A DNA stretch of 64,000 nt from Achatina immaculata (GCA_009760885.1 CM019716.1:14151702-14215701), one strand, 5' to 3'. Shown: positions 43,690-54,351, counted from the stretch's first letter. The notes: generated from the sequence alone by a model not told the origin. Translations and numbers: made by a program.

Positions 43690-43830
43690 GTTGGCTGGCT
43701 GGCGGGTTGGTTGGTTGGTTGGTTGCTTGGTTGGTCGTTTGGTTCGTTCGTTGGTTGCTTGGTTGGTTTCTTGGATGGTTGCTTGCTTTCTTGGTTTATT
43801 GGTTGGTTGGTTGGTTAGCAGGTAAGACAG
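43690..43830. repeat. GGTT/CTTG tetranucleotide-rich tract
   Basis: Imperfect TTGG repeats produce a Trp/Leu/Gly/Val-rich open frame on + (43647-43880) that mimics a membrane protein. The repetitive codon pattern shows it is simple sequence. Confidence 0.9.
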
Positions 43831-43885
43831 ACAGATATTTGCGTTCTGAATGCTATGAAATTAATCTCTGTATTCTTTAGCCAAG

Positions 43886-43913
43886 TGATGATGATGATGA
43901 TGATGATGATGAT
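43886..43913. repeat. (GAT)n microsatellite
   Basis: Nine or so GAT units. Several LINE families here end in GAT tails, but no LINE coding end is recognisable immediately upstream. Confidence 0.9.
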
Positions 43914-44554
43914 GGCAATTTGTTGTGCCTATTTTTCATTCACTAGGACCTAGCCCAGGAGACAAAGATGATGCCGTCCCATCGATTCTGTAATGGCAGA
44001 CTTCTCAGGTAGCGCCACCACCACGTGGATCACACTATTTCGCTGAGTGTAACAGAATCGTGTAAACCTTAAAGACACTGAAAAGGAAGCAAACAATCTG
44101 TCAGAATTAGATCTGTGCTAACATGCCTTCAGCACCAGGGCTGAATGTGAAAGATTTGAAATACTTTGACTTGGACGCACAGGGGAGACCACGTAACGAT
44201 CGCTCAGTCAGCAATTTCCTCTAGAACGCGGGCGTTTCTCATAACTTTGCTTTCTTTTTCATATTAGTTTTGTTTCTTTGTGCCGTAGCATTTGATACGC
44301 ATACTGTATACAACGTTTTTTTTTTTTTTTTGTTAAATCCATCCACAAAGGATGACTGGGCACGACAAATTTGATTATTAATGCCGTGCTTTTGTAGCTA
44401 GGCACTTTCTAGTAGAGCTTGGAAGAATAAGCCACGCCCTTTTTACTCCGTGACTGTCACAAAAAATTATTAGGGGTTCTTAAATTGTGCATAATTTTTT
44501 TTTAGGTGGGGGGGGGGGGAATTGGTTAGTGCTGTCCATGATAGTGGGGGAAAA

Positions 44555-44910
44555 TAATATAACTGTATTGTTTACTTAACTTCAACAGAGAATTTAACTC
44601 ATATTTAGATAGTCAGTTTAGGCAATAAAGTAATGTATGGTCTCCATTCTTCTCTTTCTTATTCCTAAACAGCGAACTTGCAGCTAACATCGTGATGATA
44701 GTGAAACGCGTGTTGGATAATAAATTGGGTCGCAGTGACTAACTTGAAGCCTTAGAGCGAACCCAAAGAAGCAGGTTTCTGGATAGGCTTCATCATTATA
44801 TTACCACTTGGAACCCTGCATCGTTAGGCAGTTTAAAGAAGTGCAACACACCACGAAGAGATGGGATAGGATCTTGGCCAGCGCTGGTTCATTGTCCCAG
44901 ATAACTGGGA
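44555..44910. repeat. Low-copy dispersed repeats
   Basis: 44555-44680 matches 40985-41130; 44700-44910 matches parts of 21110-21260 and, near GATGGGATAGGATCTTG, the right inverted-repeat arm at about 23950. Together these suggest a diverged second copy of the element whose arms lie at 20.3 and 24.0 kb. Confidence 0.5.
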
Positions 44911-45830
44911 TTAGCCGCGGTTTTTTTTTTCCCACGGTAATCTTTAGTCCTATCTGAATGCTTTAAAAAATTCGTTTCAGTAATGTTTGGTCTCACCCGT
45001 TTCACACCTAGTGAAAGTGAAAGGAGGACACGGTTGATTGGTTGAAATACAATTTTGTGTTTTATTTTAATAAAGTGTAGCAGTGCATCTGGCCAGCTGT
45101 TTTATTATGACCAACCGAACCACAAAATTCCTTCAAACCCGCACATTTAAAAAACGCCAGGCACGTTTTCAGCAAGAAATGGCACTTCCCCAGATTTGTC
45201 TCACATTGTAATTTAAAAGATGAGTCTGGAAAAAAAAACAGGAACTAACCCGTAAAGAAGCATTTTATTTGCTTTTCCCCGTATTTTTGCTTTTTCTCGT
45301 ATATTTGATATGGTTTATTTCCAGATCATAATCTCTAGTGTTAAACAGCTCCCCCCCCCCCCAAAAAAAAAGAAAGAATAACAAGACTCACAAAGAGCGA
45401 CCTTGACACAGATAAGTTTAAGGAGCCCTCCTGTACTGCTGTTCCTTCTTGTCTGTACCTGAAGTCAGAGAGCCCATCTACTTAGCTGTCGCTGATTATC
45501 TTCTTGAATGGCGTTGACTGACTTGTATGAGCCAGGCTCGAGTGCCTAAGTGTTAGGCGAAAACCAGACAGGATTGCTACAGAGGGCATTTTTTGTTTGT
45601 TTGTTTGCGTGTGTGTGTGTTACATGTTCATGGCGTAGTTGAAAATTCAGCGTCTAGTCCCACCGTCCCCCCTCCCCCAAGCTACTTTCTCCCTTCTCCA
45701 TTGTTTTTCCCCCCTCCAGGTTTTTTTTTTGGGGGGGGGGTTCCGATTCACAAAGTTCCATTCTTCTTCTTCCTCCTCCTCTCCCTAATTTTGTTTTGTT
45801 GTCTTGTTCTATACTCTCTCTCTTTCTCTC

Positions 45831-46620
45831 TCTCACTTCACAAGCGAGCATTAAATCTTATTTGTGACAAACACCCAGTACAGACTGTTGATCAACACAA
45901 ACAACTCAAAATTCTACCCCTCAAAAATAGAATCATTTTTAACAAAGTTAAGTTTGTTCACAGAATTATATCGCACAATGCTCCGCCTTACTTGTGGTCA
46001 CTGTTTACGTATAACACTAAACATAGCCAGCGTTTAAAAAACTGTCTTCTTCCTAAACCCACGATTGATCTGTACAAGAAAAACCTTGCATACTCTGCAG
46101 TACAGCTCTGGAACACCCTCCCCTACAATTTAAAATCCATTGGTAATACTTCATCCTTTAACTCAAAGCTGTTTCATTATTTACTTGCTTGTAATTACAT
46201 GCCTCCATAGAATAGCCAGCACTCTCTCAACACATGGCTCGTAAACCATCAAGTACTTCAATGACATAGTTAGAAAAGCAACTTGTTAGATATTGTTAGA
46301 AATTATTTTAATGTTTGTTAAAAAAAAACATGTTAGAAGATCTGTATTTACAATGTATTTTTATTTATGTATATGTCTGCGTGTGTATGTGTGCGTGAGT
46401 GCTATTTTATCAGGTTAATTACTTCTTCTCTTTTACCTTGAATGTAGTAGTTAAATCTTACACTCTTTTGATATGTTTTTCCTAATTTAATTTGTATTTT
46501 TGTACTAAATCAAGTGTGTGGGAAGAATGAAAGATGGAGTGATGAAGGGCAGAATGTAAGACGGGCCTGCGTGTCCAATTCTTTAGCCTTGAAAAATAAA
46601 GATTATTCATTCATTCATTC
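45831..46620 (+). mobile_element. LINE family F 3' part (CR1/L2/Jockey-like) within CT repeat
   Basis: The plus strand continues an open frame from LHKRALNLICDKHPVQTVD through FNKVKFVHRIISHNAPPYLW and SAVQLWNTLPYNLKSI to a stop at 46208-46210, then a ~400-base 3' UTR ending GCGTGTCCAATTCTTTAGCC..AATAAAGATT and an (ATTC)n tail. It is 5'-truncated, immediately after a CT-rich tract (45816-45836), and is followed by CTCTGTCT repeats (46620-46650). The upstream part of the open frame (45593-45830) is unrelated simple sequence. Confidence 0.85.
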
Positions 46621-46639
46621 TATCTCTCTGTCTCTCTGT

Positions 46640-46735
46640 GTCTGTCTGAGACACAAAGAGCAGAATGTCAGACGGGCCTGCGCGCCCAGTTCTTCACCCT
46701 TTGCAAATAAAGTTGAATCAGTACCTAATCACGGC
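46640..46735 (+). mobile_element. LINE family F terminal fragment
   Basis: AGCAGAATGTCAGACGGGCC, GCGCCCAGTTCTTCACCCTT and GCAAATAAAGTTGAATCA repeat the last ~80 bases of the family F 3' UTR, diverged from the adjacent copy. This is an older, almost completely truncated insertion or a tandem 3' end. Confidence 0.65.
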
Positions 46736-47733
46736 CTCTTGTAACTGTCCACACTCTTTCTCTTTACCTCTCTAATCTTACCTCTAATATAAGCATTTGT
46801 TTTTAAAAAAGAATTCCTACACCATTTGCTTTCCTATTTAAGCGCATGTATTATCTTATTCCCACACAAGGAAACCTTGGTATTCACTATCACTATTATA
46901 ACCAACACCAGTCATAGGAACACACTTGAGGAGGAAGGTTAATTACAAACAAATATTCCCTCAAATCTTCAAGTGGGAATTTCTATTGCTCCCACTTTAA
47001 AGAAACGCGACCCACATTTTCCGAGGGAACACACAGGAAATTTTTAGCTGTATAATATGAATGTGTTTAACTAGGCTTTGTTAGTATCAGAATAATATGA
47101 TGTTTATTGTTCTTGTCTGTTTTGAATTGTGACAGGAAGTCTCCCTGGAGAGCAGAGGTTCAACACTGCGATCAACACAACAGGGAAGAGAGATGGAAGT
47201 TTGCCGGCAGATGACATCAGTCAAGGGGAGAGCATGCCTCTTGTCGATATAGACGCAGTTCACGGATTTACACGAAGTAGCAGGTCGTACGTTCTCTAGT
47301 TCATACGATTCTCTTCGCCGGTTCCATATCATTTCAAACATATGAACGAACATGTGATTTGGTGCGGTAACTGATAAAACTTCTTGGTTTAGAAGTAGGA
47401 GATTATGGATGTAATTATCTCCCCCTTTAACTTAACGGAGTTGCGACAGAAATTTGTTTTCTAATTCACTGGGGCAATAGTGTTTACGTGCTTGGTAAAA
47501 TATTAGGTTTGTCAGTAGTTTAACTCACGCGAAGATTTGATCATTTCTGTTTCTTTATGGCAAGAATAAATGTATTCTTTTAGCTAATATAAATACATAC
47601 TGAGTACATGTGAGTATCTTGTTGTGAAATATGAAAACATCATATGAGTCTGCTGTATTCCGGCAAGGAGCTTGTTCCATACAAGGATTGATTTCAGTGT
47701 AAAACCGTTTCCGCTTCCGTAAAATCTACGACC
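46736..47733 (+). promoter_or_regulatory. Upstream region and presumed 5' UTR of PPP1R16-like gene
   Basis: About 1 kb that looks unique. It presumably holds the promoter and 5' UTR of the gene starting at 47734, although no TATA box or initiator can be pinned down. A short stretch (47460-47733) directly before the ATG contains no upstream splice acceptor that I can identify with confidence. Confidence 0.3.
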
Positions 47734-48010
47734 ATGGAGCACCATGAGCTGGTTCAGGAGATGCCGTCCATTGAGCGAATGTCCGCCCAGGAACGTTTGA
47801 AGCACGCCAAGAAGCGAAGATCTCAGCAAATGAAGAAGTGGAACCAGTACGAAAAGCAGCTTGAAAAGGACAACACAAAGAAGCCCAGAAAGAAAGGGTC
47901 CACGCCGCAGTCTTCTATCAAGAAATCAAAACGCCAGGGGACCGGTAGGGTTCAGTTTGTGGCCAACATCGCTTTGTTGGAGTCGGCGGCAAGGAACGAT
48001 ATAGAAGAAG
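47734..48010 (+). CDS. PPP1R16: Protein phosphatase 1 regulatory subunit 16-like, first coding exon
   Basis: The start ATG sits in a strong context (CGACCATGG). The 92 complete residues begin MEHHELVQEMPSIERMSAQE and continue RLKHAKKRRSQQMKKWNQYE, closely resembling the N-terminus of the MYPT3 (PPP1R16A) and TIMAP (PPP1R16B) proteins. RVQF at residues 72-75 is the PP1-docking RVxF motif, at the position of KVSF in TIMAP. ALLESAARNDIEE then leads into where the ankyrin repeats begin, and donor GTAGGA (48011) splits a Val codon as expected from the family's EEV. Known members target the PP1 catalytic subunit to membranes by a C-terminal prenylation signal. The ankyrin repeats and C-terminus are not seen in this window. 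Confidence 0.88.
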
Positions 48011-48724
48011 GTAGGATCGTCTTTGTTGCATTTACGTCATTTGATGTTGATGTCGTAAACAAACTGTTTATATTACAGCAGTGCTTATGTATTCGGAACT
48101 GTATCGTAAACAGAACTGTTTATGTTATAGCAGTGGTTATTTGTCAGAACGATGTTATTGTTGCGTGATTTATTTTAGAGCGATGTAACTATTATTGCAG
48201 TATTCCTTCTTGTGTCAGTCAGTTACTTTGTTATTGTTACTGTGGCATTCTTTCACGTATCCATTGTTATTTGCATAACCGTGTTTTATCTGTCACATTT
48301 TGCATCAATAATGGTGGTTCTTGTGCAGTGTTTTCTTGTGTGATTTATTTCTCAGAATATTTTTGTGCTTTTTTTTCCCTATATGAATTTTAATGTCAAA
48401 TGTCACAACCATGTTCTTGTCACAACTGTGTTCTTGTTACAAGTTGTGTGTTTCCCCATGCTAATTGTTTATCTGAATCCCATCCATTTGCAGTTTGATA
48501 CATCCTTCTTTATAGGCATTTAAGATCTGTATTCGCAGATCCGTCTTTTGGATACTTGACTCACTGCTGGCGAGACTCTTCAAATGCCGTGCGTGGAGTG
48601 AAGCTCCTCCCGGTTAAGGAAGTAAATGCGGAAAAGAAATAAAGGTTGCTGTGCGGAGCCGATGGGAAAAGGTGGTGGAAAGTGAAGTTTAACCGGTATG
48701 TCCAGTAGTATCGCTACGAGAGCT

Positions 48725-49035
48725 ATACCACGGCACCTCTGCTCTAGAGGCCGCCCACGTCCGAAATACACCTACACTGGTGAAATATGCCTAAACCGGC
48801 ACACACCAGGGGTGGAACTTGATGGCTAGACATGTCATGCCACCTCCGCTCTAGAGGTCGGTAACGCCTGATAAACACCCATACTGGTGAATTTTGCCTA
48901 AACCGACTCATACCAGGGGTGAATCTTGAAGGCTATGCATGTCACAGTACCTCTGCTCTAGAGGTCGGTCCCGTCCCAAACACGCCCATACTGGGATAAT
49001 GCCTAAACCGGCTCAACCCAGGGGTAGAAGTCACT
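48725..49035. repeat. 107-bp tandem units (x3) inside composite retroposon
   Basis: Three units each with GCTCTAGAGG, ACACTGGTGAA/ATACTGGTGAA, TGCCTAAACCGG and ACCAGGGGTG in order. They have diverged from one another by roughly a fifth, so the array is older than the insertion itself or evolves within the source family. Confidence 0.85.
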
Positions 49036-49119
49036 AGTGGCGAGGATTCGTCCTCCTGGACAAAAGCTCCATCCTGGTCACAACTAGGAAGGGTAGCGGC
49101 CACGACCGCAAAATGCTGA

Positions 49120-49405
49120 AGTCGGAGACACTGGACCAGGGAAGTCTAGACAGGCAACCACCTCTCACCCGGCGGGGATGTTTGCGTATCCTAATCACGC
49201 TGAGGTTTTCTGGTGAGAAAGTCCAACCCTGGACTGGATGGGCAACCACCTCTCACCCGGCGGTGATACACCGGTATCTCAAAACACGTCGAGGTTTTCC
49301 GGTGAGAAAGTCCAACTCTGGCCTGGGTGGGCCACCGCCTCTCACCCAGCGGGGATGCACTGATATCCTAAACACGTCGAGGTCTTCCGGTGAGAAAGTC
49401 CAACC
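49120..49405. repeat. 88-bp tandem units (x3) inside composite retroposon
   Basis: Units share CACCTCTCACCCGGCGG, ACACGTCGAGGTTTTCC and GGTGAGAAAGTCCAACCCTG. Spacing is 88 and 89 bases. The CG content is noticeably higher than in surrounding DNA. Confidence 0.85.
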
Positions 49406-49959
49406 CTAGACTAAACTGGTGCAACGAAAACCACAGTGTCATGCAATCCCGCTTCCGAGACCCACCAAGAATACAGGCTAAAGCACTGTGATACTCTGAA
49501 CCCCTTGTGGTCCTTTCGTGGATCTCGTGTGGTCTATTTTGGACCACACAGGGGACGACGGGACCTAACGAGGACCACAGGCGTGAATTCAGTAGGTTCA
49601 CAGTGCGGTTTTTGGTGGTAGAAGTGAACGAAGAAGAAGAAGAAGAAGGATACTTGACTAGTTTTTTGTAGTTCTTAGAACCGCGGATATGGGGGCTCGA
49701 CTTCTTTTGGTCGTTTCGTTCTACCAGTAAGAGCATCTCAGTGTGTCATAGTCGGCGTAGCCTTGCGGGATGTGTTCTCATTCTGAAGTGCGTGGGCACA
49801 TGACACAGAATGGATAATTAACTTTAAAATCTGTGTACTGGAGTAGGTTATGGCCTGTTCTGAGGCGGAAATGATGAGATGTTCGTTGGTCAGCTAATTT
49901 TAACTCTGGAGCTACGTTACATCAGTGTTAATCTGTGTTATGTTAATCTATATCAGTGT

Positions 49960-50082
49960 AGACGGGATGGTATGAGAGGAGATCACCAACTGAGCTGATG
50001 GCCTGCATGAAGGATTGTGTACTCTGGAGAAGCATAATAGCCAGCGCCAGTCGGCACGGCACCTGAAGATGATGATGATGAT
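49960..50082 (+). mobile_element. LINE family C 3' end with GAT tail
   Basis: Plus-strand TDGMRGDHQLS-frame fragment, ELMACMKDCVLWRSIIASAS followed by RHGT-stop and (GAT)n (50067-50081). It is the same C-terminus as the copy at 56341-56754, in the opposite orientation. Confidence 0.75.
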
Positions 50083-50522
50083 ATCAGTGTAATCTATGTC
50101 ATGTTGTTTAGCATCTGATACTCATCATGTGGCGTTGTTTATGACATCCTGTAGGATCTTTGTCATGTTTCTGTTTCGTTGGTCCATTTCAGCGCTGTTG
50201 TCAGATGGTTGGCCGTCCCATTGTGTTCGGTACGGTTTTGTTTATAATCAGTTATTATTTCTTTCCAAGTATGTCTAGTCTCACCATTCGTTACTGCAGT
50301 GGTACTTAGCTTGGGGTCCGTGGAACCACCCCCCCCCCCCTTTTTCAGAAGATACGCAGACCAGCAAATGAAGTGGGTACTGAGCGTTACAAGAAACCTA
50401 CACCAAGCACTCTCTTCTTGGATTCTTCTCACTTGCAAAATATTCCTAACTGTGTCCACCCTGTATGATGCTTCAGTCTTGTAAACTGCTGAACTAAAGA
50501 CTCGTTGATTTGTCTCCTATCA

Positions 50523-51215
50523 TTATCTGGGTTAGGATTAAAGGTCAACACCGAAAAGACAAAGTTAACGAAGCGGAACATAAACACTAGCAATGTACCG
50601 AGAGTAGATAACAAGTTAGTAGAGAAAGTCGACGAATTTATATATCTTGGCAGTGGGGTAGTAAAAGATTGAGACAACACGGAGGACATCAACAACATGA
50701 CAACTAGAGCAAGCCAGGCTTTTGCGATCCTGGAGAATATATGGAAACCCGAAAGGATGACCGTGAAAACGAAAATCAAGATATTTAAGAGTAATGTTCT
50801 AAGTGTGCTACGCCGTGGAAGTGAATGCTGGAAAATCACCAAAACCATATAAAGAAGCTGAATTCTTATTTTTAAGAATTAATTAATTGTTTACGAAGGA
50901 TTAAAAAGAATATTTTGGCCAAACACCGTAAGAAATAACGCCTTGTTGGTAGAAATGCAGATGAACCTGCTGACATCGATTATTGAGGAAAGATGTTGGC
51001 GATGGTTGGGACATGTGCCTTGGATGACTGAGGACTCACTACCAAAAATAACACTAAGAAAGACACCACAGGGGAACAGAAATAAGGGTAGATCAAAGGA
51101 GACACAGAGAACAACAACAGAGAGGATGTGAAGCAATAGAAGGCTCACCTGAGCAAGATTGGTAAATCAAGGTGAAGGACAGGTGTCTCAGAGCACTTAA
51201 GATTAAGAGAGAGAT
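50523..51215 (+). mobile_element. LINE family D reverse-transcriptase C-terminal region, degraded
   Basis: The plus-strand reading has VNTEKTKLTKRN, FIYLGSGVVKD-stop, then AILENIWKPERMTVKTKIKI, RGSECWKITKT and after several stops RWLGHVPWMTEDSLPKITLR and RRTTTERM-like end, finishing in GATTAAGAGAGAG. Multiple stops show it is dead. It is the most complete family D copy in the window. Confidence 0.8.
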
Positions 51216-51240
51216 CATTTGGGTTGTGTTTATTAATGTA

Positions 51241-52492
51241 TACTGTTCAGAAAAAAGAAACTCAACACTACTGTAGTCATAATGGACACGAAATTTCAAA
51301 CTTGTATCAAAATTTTATTTTACGGAATATTATTTCAATCTTGGCATGAAGAAACTTTAAGATTTTAACAATGAAATGGTGTTCATTAAATTTGATTTGG
51401 ACTTTTATTCTTTGCGACTGAGGCCTCCGTTTCAGTAAGGTGTATGGCCTCCTCTGACCTATATCAGAGAACATCTCCTTGATATGGATCCGATTAGCCG
51501 TTGGATTTGTTGTTGTGGGATGGCTGCTCACTCTTCCCGCAGTGCAAGAGACAACTGTCGGAGATTGGTTGGCGCCACGTCTCGCTGGCGGATTTGTCTG
51601 CTGAGTTAATCCCATAAGTGTTTTATTGGGTTCATGTCTGATGACATGGATAGCCACGGGATGGTCTGGACGTCGTTGTTAGCGAGGAACTTGGTGGTGA
51701 GTTGTGGCACATGAGGTCGAGCTTTATCCTGCTGAAAAATCGACCCTGGTGTAGCCAGAAGTGGAAGGACATGAGGACGAATAATTTCAGCGACGTATCT
51801 TTGGGCATTCAGGCGTCCTTCAATTTGCACCAGGTCACTTCTTCCCATGAAGTTGATCGTCCCCCACACCAGTACAGCTCCACCACCCAGTTCTGGGCGT
51901 AGCGCTCATAGACTCTGCGATAAACTCTTCTCCGTCTATCGTGTCGCTGGAGCAGAAAGAATGGTTCATCACTAAACCAAACCCTTCTCCAATCATCCAT
52001 TGACGATGCTGGTTCGCCCACTGCAGTCGGTTCTGGCGATGCCGGTCCATAAGAACAGGACTTCTGTAGGGTCTTCTAGCCCAAAGCCAGCGTCGTGCAG
52101 CCGATTCCTGACCGTTTGATCTGAAATTCGACGAGTTGCTGTCATTGACTGGACTGTGGAGGACGCAGATGCAAATCAATTCATGATGTGACGCAGACGT
52201 ATGAAGCGGTCTTCGGCAGGAGTTGTGACTATGGGTCTTTCACTGCGCTGCCGGTCTGCAACTGAGCCATTTTCTTGAAATCGTCTCCAAAGGCAACTAA
52301 TGGTGCTTCTAACCACATTAAATTGTCTAGCCACTACACTTTGTGACTTTCCAGTCCAATGACTATGAGTCGTTGTTCTGTAGAGAGATGAGCCATACTT
52401 GCGCATTGAAGTTTCAAATAAATTGATTCAAGGAGCGTCAATCTTTTATAGGCATTCAACAACATGGTCAGTGAGTTTTGTGTTCAGTAAGT
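51241..52492 (-). mobile_element. Tc1-like DNA transposon, degraded
   Basis: The minus strand encodes a Tc1-type transposase in broken frames: helix-turn-helix SVVARQFNVVRSTISCLWRR (52406 down), VWFSDEPFFLLQRHDRRRRV (first catalytic D), WGTINFMGRSDL, SIFQQDKARPHV (second D) and SSDMNPIKHLWD, where the final catalytic D/E context SPDLNPIEHLWD is altered. The termini TACTGTTCAGAAAAAAGAAA (left) and GAGTTTTGTGTTCAGTA (right, antisense) are weakly inverted, so boundaries are approximate. Confidence 0.8.
51400..52406 (-). pseudogene. Tc1-like transposase pseudogene
   Basis: A transposase remnant within 51241-52492. The N-terminal DNA-binding part, the first and second catalytic aspartate contexts and the third catalytic segment lie in different frames. 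The third segment reads SSDMNPIKHLWD, with Glu replaced by Lys next to the conserved His. The C-terminal tail (51657-51307) continues QQTNPPARRGANQSPTVV, showing that the frame was once continuous. Confidence 0.8.
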
Positions 52493-52720
52493 TTCACGGG
52501 ATTCTCGTGAACCTATCATGAGTTATTGTCAAAAATACTGTTTTGACTAGTGTCGCTTTTCTGTGCTCATGAATCATCTGCTGAGTACAATTCAGGTCAG
52601 CACGTGAAGTTGATGTCCAAGTGACGTTTCAGACAATTAGCCCTTGTTTGATCAGCACACTTCATTTTAAATCGCAACATCGTATTTGTTGCGTTTTTTT
52701 AACAGTATATTTGTAATAAG

Positions 52721-53535
52721 GGGTCCACAGTTGTACACAGACCAAAAAGAACCCAGGTCCACAGTTGTACACAGGCCAAAAAGAACCCGGCTCCTCAGTT
52801 GTACACAGGCCAAAAAGAACCTGTCTCCACTGTTGTACACAGACCAAAAAGAACCCAGTTCCTCAGTTGTACACAGGCCAAAAAGAACCCAGGTCCACAG
52901 TTGTACACAGGCCAAAAAGAACCCAGGTCCACAATTGTACACAGGCCAAAAAGAACCCAGGTCCACAGTTGTACACAGGCCAAAAAGAACCTGTCTCCAC
53001 TGTTGTACACAGACCAAAAATAACCCAGGTCCACAGTTGTACACAGGCCAGAAAGAACCCAGGTCCACAATTGTACACAGGCCAAAAAGAACCCAGGTCC
53101 ACAATTGTACACAGGCCAAAAAGAACCCAGGTCCACAATTGTACACAGGCCAAAAAGAACCCAGGTCCACAGTTGTACGCAGGCCAAAAAGAACCTGTCT
53201 CCACTGTTGTACACAGACCAAAAAGAACCCAGGTCCACAGTTGTACACAGGCCAGAAAGAACCCAGGTCCACAGTTGTACACAGACCAAAAAGAACCCAG
53301 GTCCACAGTTGTACACAGACCAAAAAGAAACCGAGTCCATAGTTGTACAAAGGTAAAAAAGAACTCAGATCCACAGTTGTACATAGACCAAAAAGAACCC
53401 AGGTCCACAATTGTGCACAGGCCAGAAAGAACCCAGGTCCACAGTTGTACACAGGCCAAAAAGAACCCAGTTCCTTAGTTGTACACAGGCCATCAAGAAC
53501 GCAGGTCCACAGCTGTATACAGAGCAGAAAGAGTC
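52721..53535. repeat. Minisatellite, 34-bp unit, about 24 copies
   Basis: The unit CCACAGTTGTACACAGGCCA+AAAAGAACCCAGGT recurs at 34 bases. Variants CTCCACTGTTG (with AACCTGT) recur every several units, giving a higher-order pattern. Because 34 is not a multiple of three, all frames cycle through the same codons, and long open frames appear on both strands (up to 261 codons). They encode repetitive GPQLYTGQKEP or FGLCTTVDLGSFW peptides and have no sign of being genes. Confidence 0.95.
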
Positions 53536-53843
53536 CACTGAGTACTATAACTATGTTTTGCTGTTAGTTGGGTTTTTCTTACTGTTTTTCCTTGTCATAT
53601 ATAGTGTAGCAGCACTGCTACACTGGTCATTTGCTGCTGAAGTCTGTGTTCTCATACATCTTAAGGTATTTGTCCTAAACTTTTTAACTTAAATGACAGT
53701 GTTAACTTGTGTAATATTATGTTTGTATGCAGTAATCTAATGTTAGTTTGTGTCATATTACTTTTTTCGTTGTATATAACAATACAGTCTACATGGTGGA
53801 AGTAATTATTAACAGCCCCTCCCATCTCCCAACTCATCCACAA

Positions 53844-53849
<6 letters not shown>

Positions 53850-53891
<42 letters not shown>
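53850..53891. repeat. (CT)n microsatellite
   Basis: Uninterrupted CT dinucleotides directly followed by a 41-bp minisatellite. Confidence 0.98.
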
Positions 53892-53893
<2 letters not shown>

Positions 53894-54052
53894 TACAGTT
53901 ACCTGACAAGTTATTTCGAAGATTCTCTGTCATAGAAAGTTACTTGACAAGTTATTTCGAAGATTCTCTGTCACAGAAAGTTACCTGACAAGTTATTTTG
54001 AACCAATGATTCTCTGTCACAGAAAGTTACTAGACAAGTTATTTTGAAGCAA
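53892..54052. repeat. Minisatellite, ~41-47-bp unit, about 4 copies
   Basis: The unit GTTACCTGACAAGTTATTTC followed by GAAGATTCTCTGTCACAGAAA repeats; later copies have an extra ACCAAT insertion and the last is partial. Confidence 0.85.
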
Positions 54053-54289
54053 TGAGTTCACCTTCATTCATCCTTCAGTTCGAAAAGCCCCCCTTGGGTT
54101 TTAAGTTCCCGCAAAGTGATGTCAACAAAAAACCAGCTACGTTATCTGTAGTAGATATAATTTCCACAATACACAGATCCAAACTGAAAATTACATAGAA
54201 TGTTGTACTGGTAACTCAACTACTTCTAGTGAATGATGGCTGTTAATTCATTCATTCCCCACTCCCCAAACCCTCTTCCCCGCCTTCTC

Positions 54290-54303
54290 TCTCCTCTCTC
54301 TCA

Positions 54304-54347
<44 letters not shown>
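54290..54347. repeat. (CT)n microsatellite at 5' edge of LINE F copy
   Basis: A long CT tract ends one base before the LINE family F copy begins (CAAATAAACTAAG). A second CT tract (55885-55952) starts right after that element's tail. Confidence 0.97.

Positions 54348-54351
<4 letters not shown>

Larger units (their letters stand above)
48562..49647 (+). mobile_element. Composite retroposon with two internal tandem arrays, GAA tail and 12-bp TSD
   Basis: GGATACTTGACT occurs directly before (48550-48561) and after (49648-49659) a 1086-bp block. The block comprises a GC-richer 5' part, three ~107-bp tandem units (markers CCTCTGCTCTAGAGG at 48736, 48843 and 48950), three ~88-bp units (CAACCACCTCTCACCC-like at 49155, 49243 and 49332), a ~240-bp 3' domain, and a (GAA)n tail at 49627-49647. 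The TSD plus simple 3' tail indicate target-primed reverse transcription. No reverse transcriptase is encoded, and ORFs here (up to 122 codons) match nothing I know, so it is non-autonomous. Confidence 0.75.

Noticed and set aside
43647..43880. Trp/Gly/Leu-rich ORF resembling a membrane protein
   Set aside because: Simple GGTT/TTGG repeat; the hydrophobic pattern follows the nucleotide repeat.
45593..45830. N-terminal 80 codons of the 205-codon ORF at 45593-46210
   Set aside because: GT, poly-C, poly-G and CT simple sequence in frame by chance with the LINE F coding end; not part of a protein.
52667..53478. Long overlapping ORFs (up to 261 codons) on both strands
   Set aside because: Entirely explained by a 34-bp tandem repeat without stop codons; the peptides are pure repeats and occur in several frames at once.
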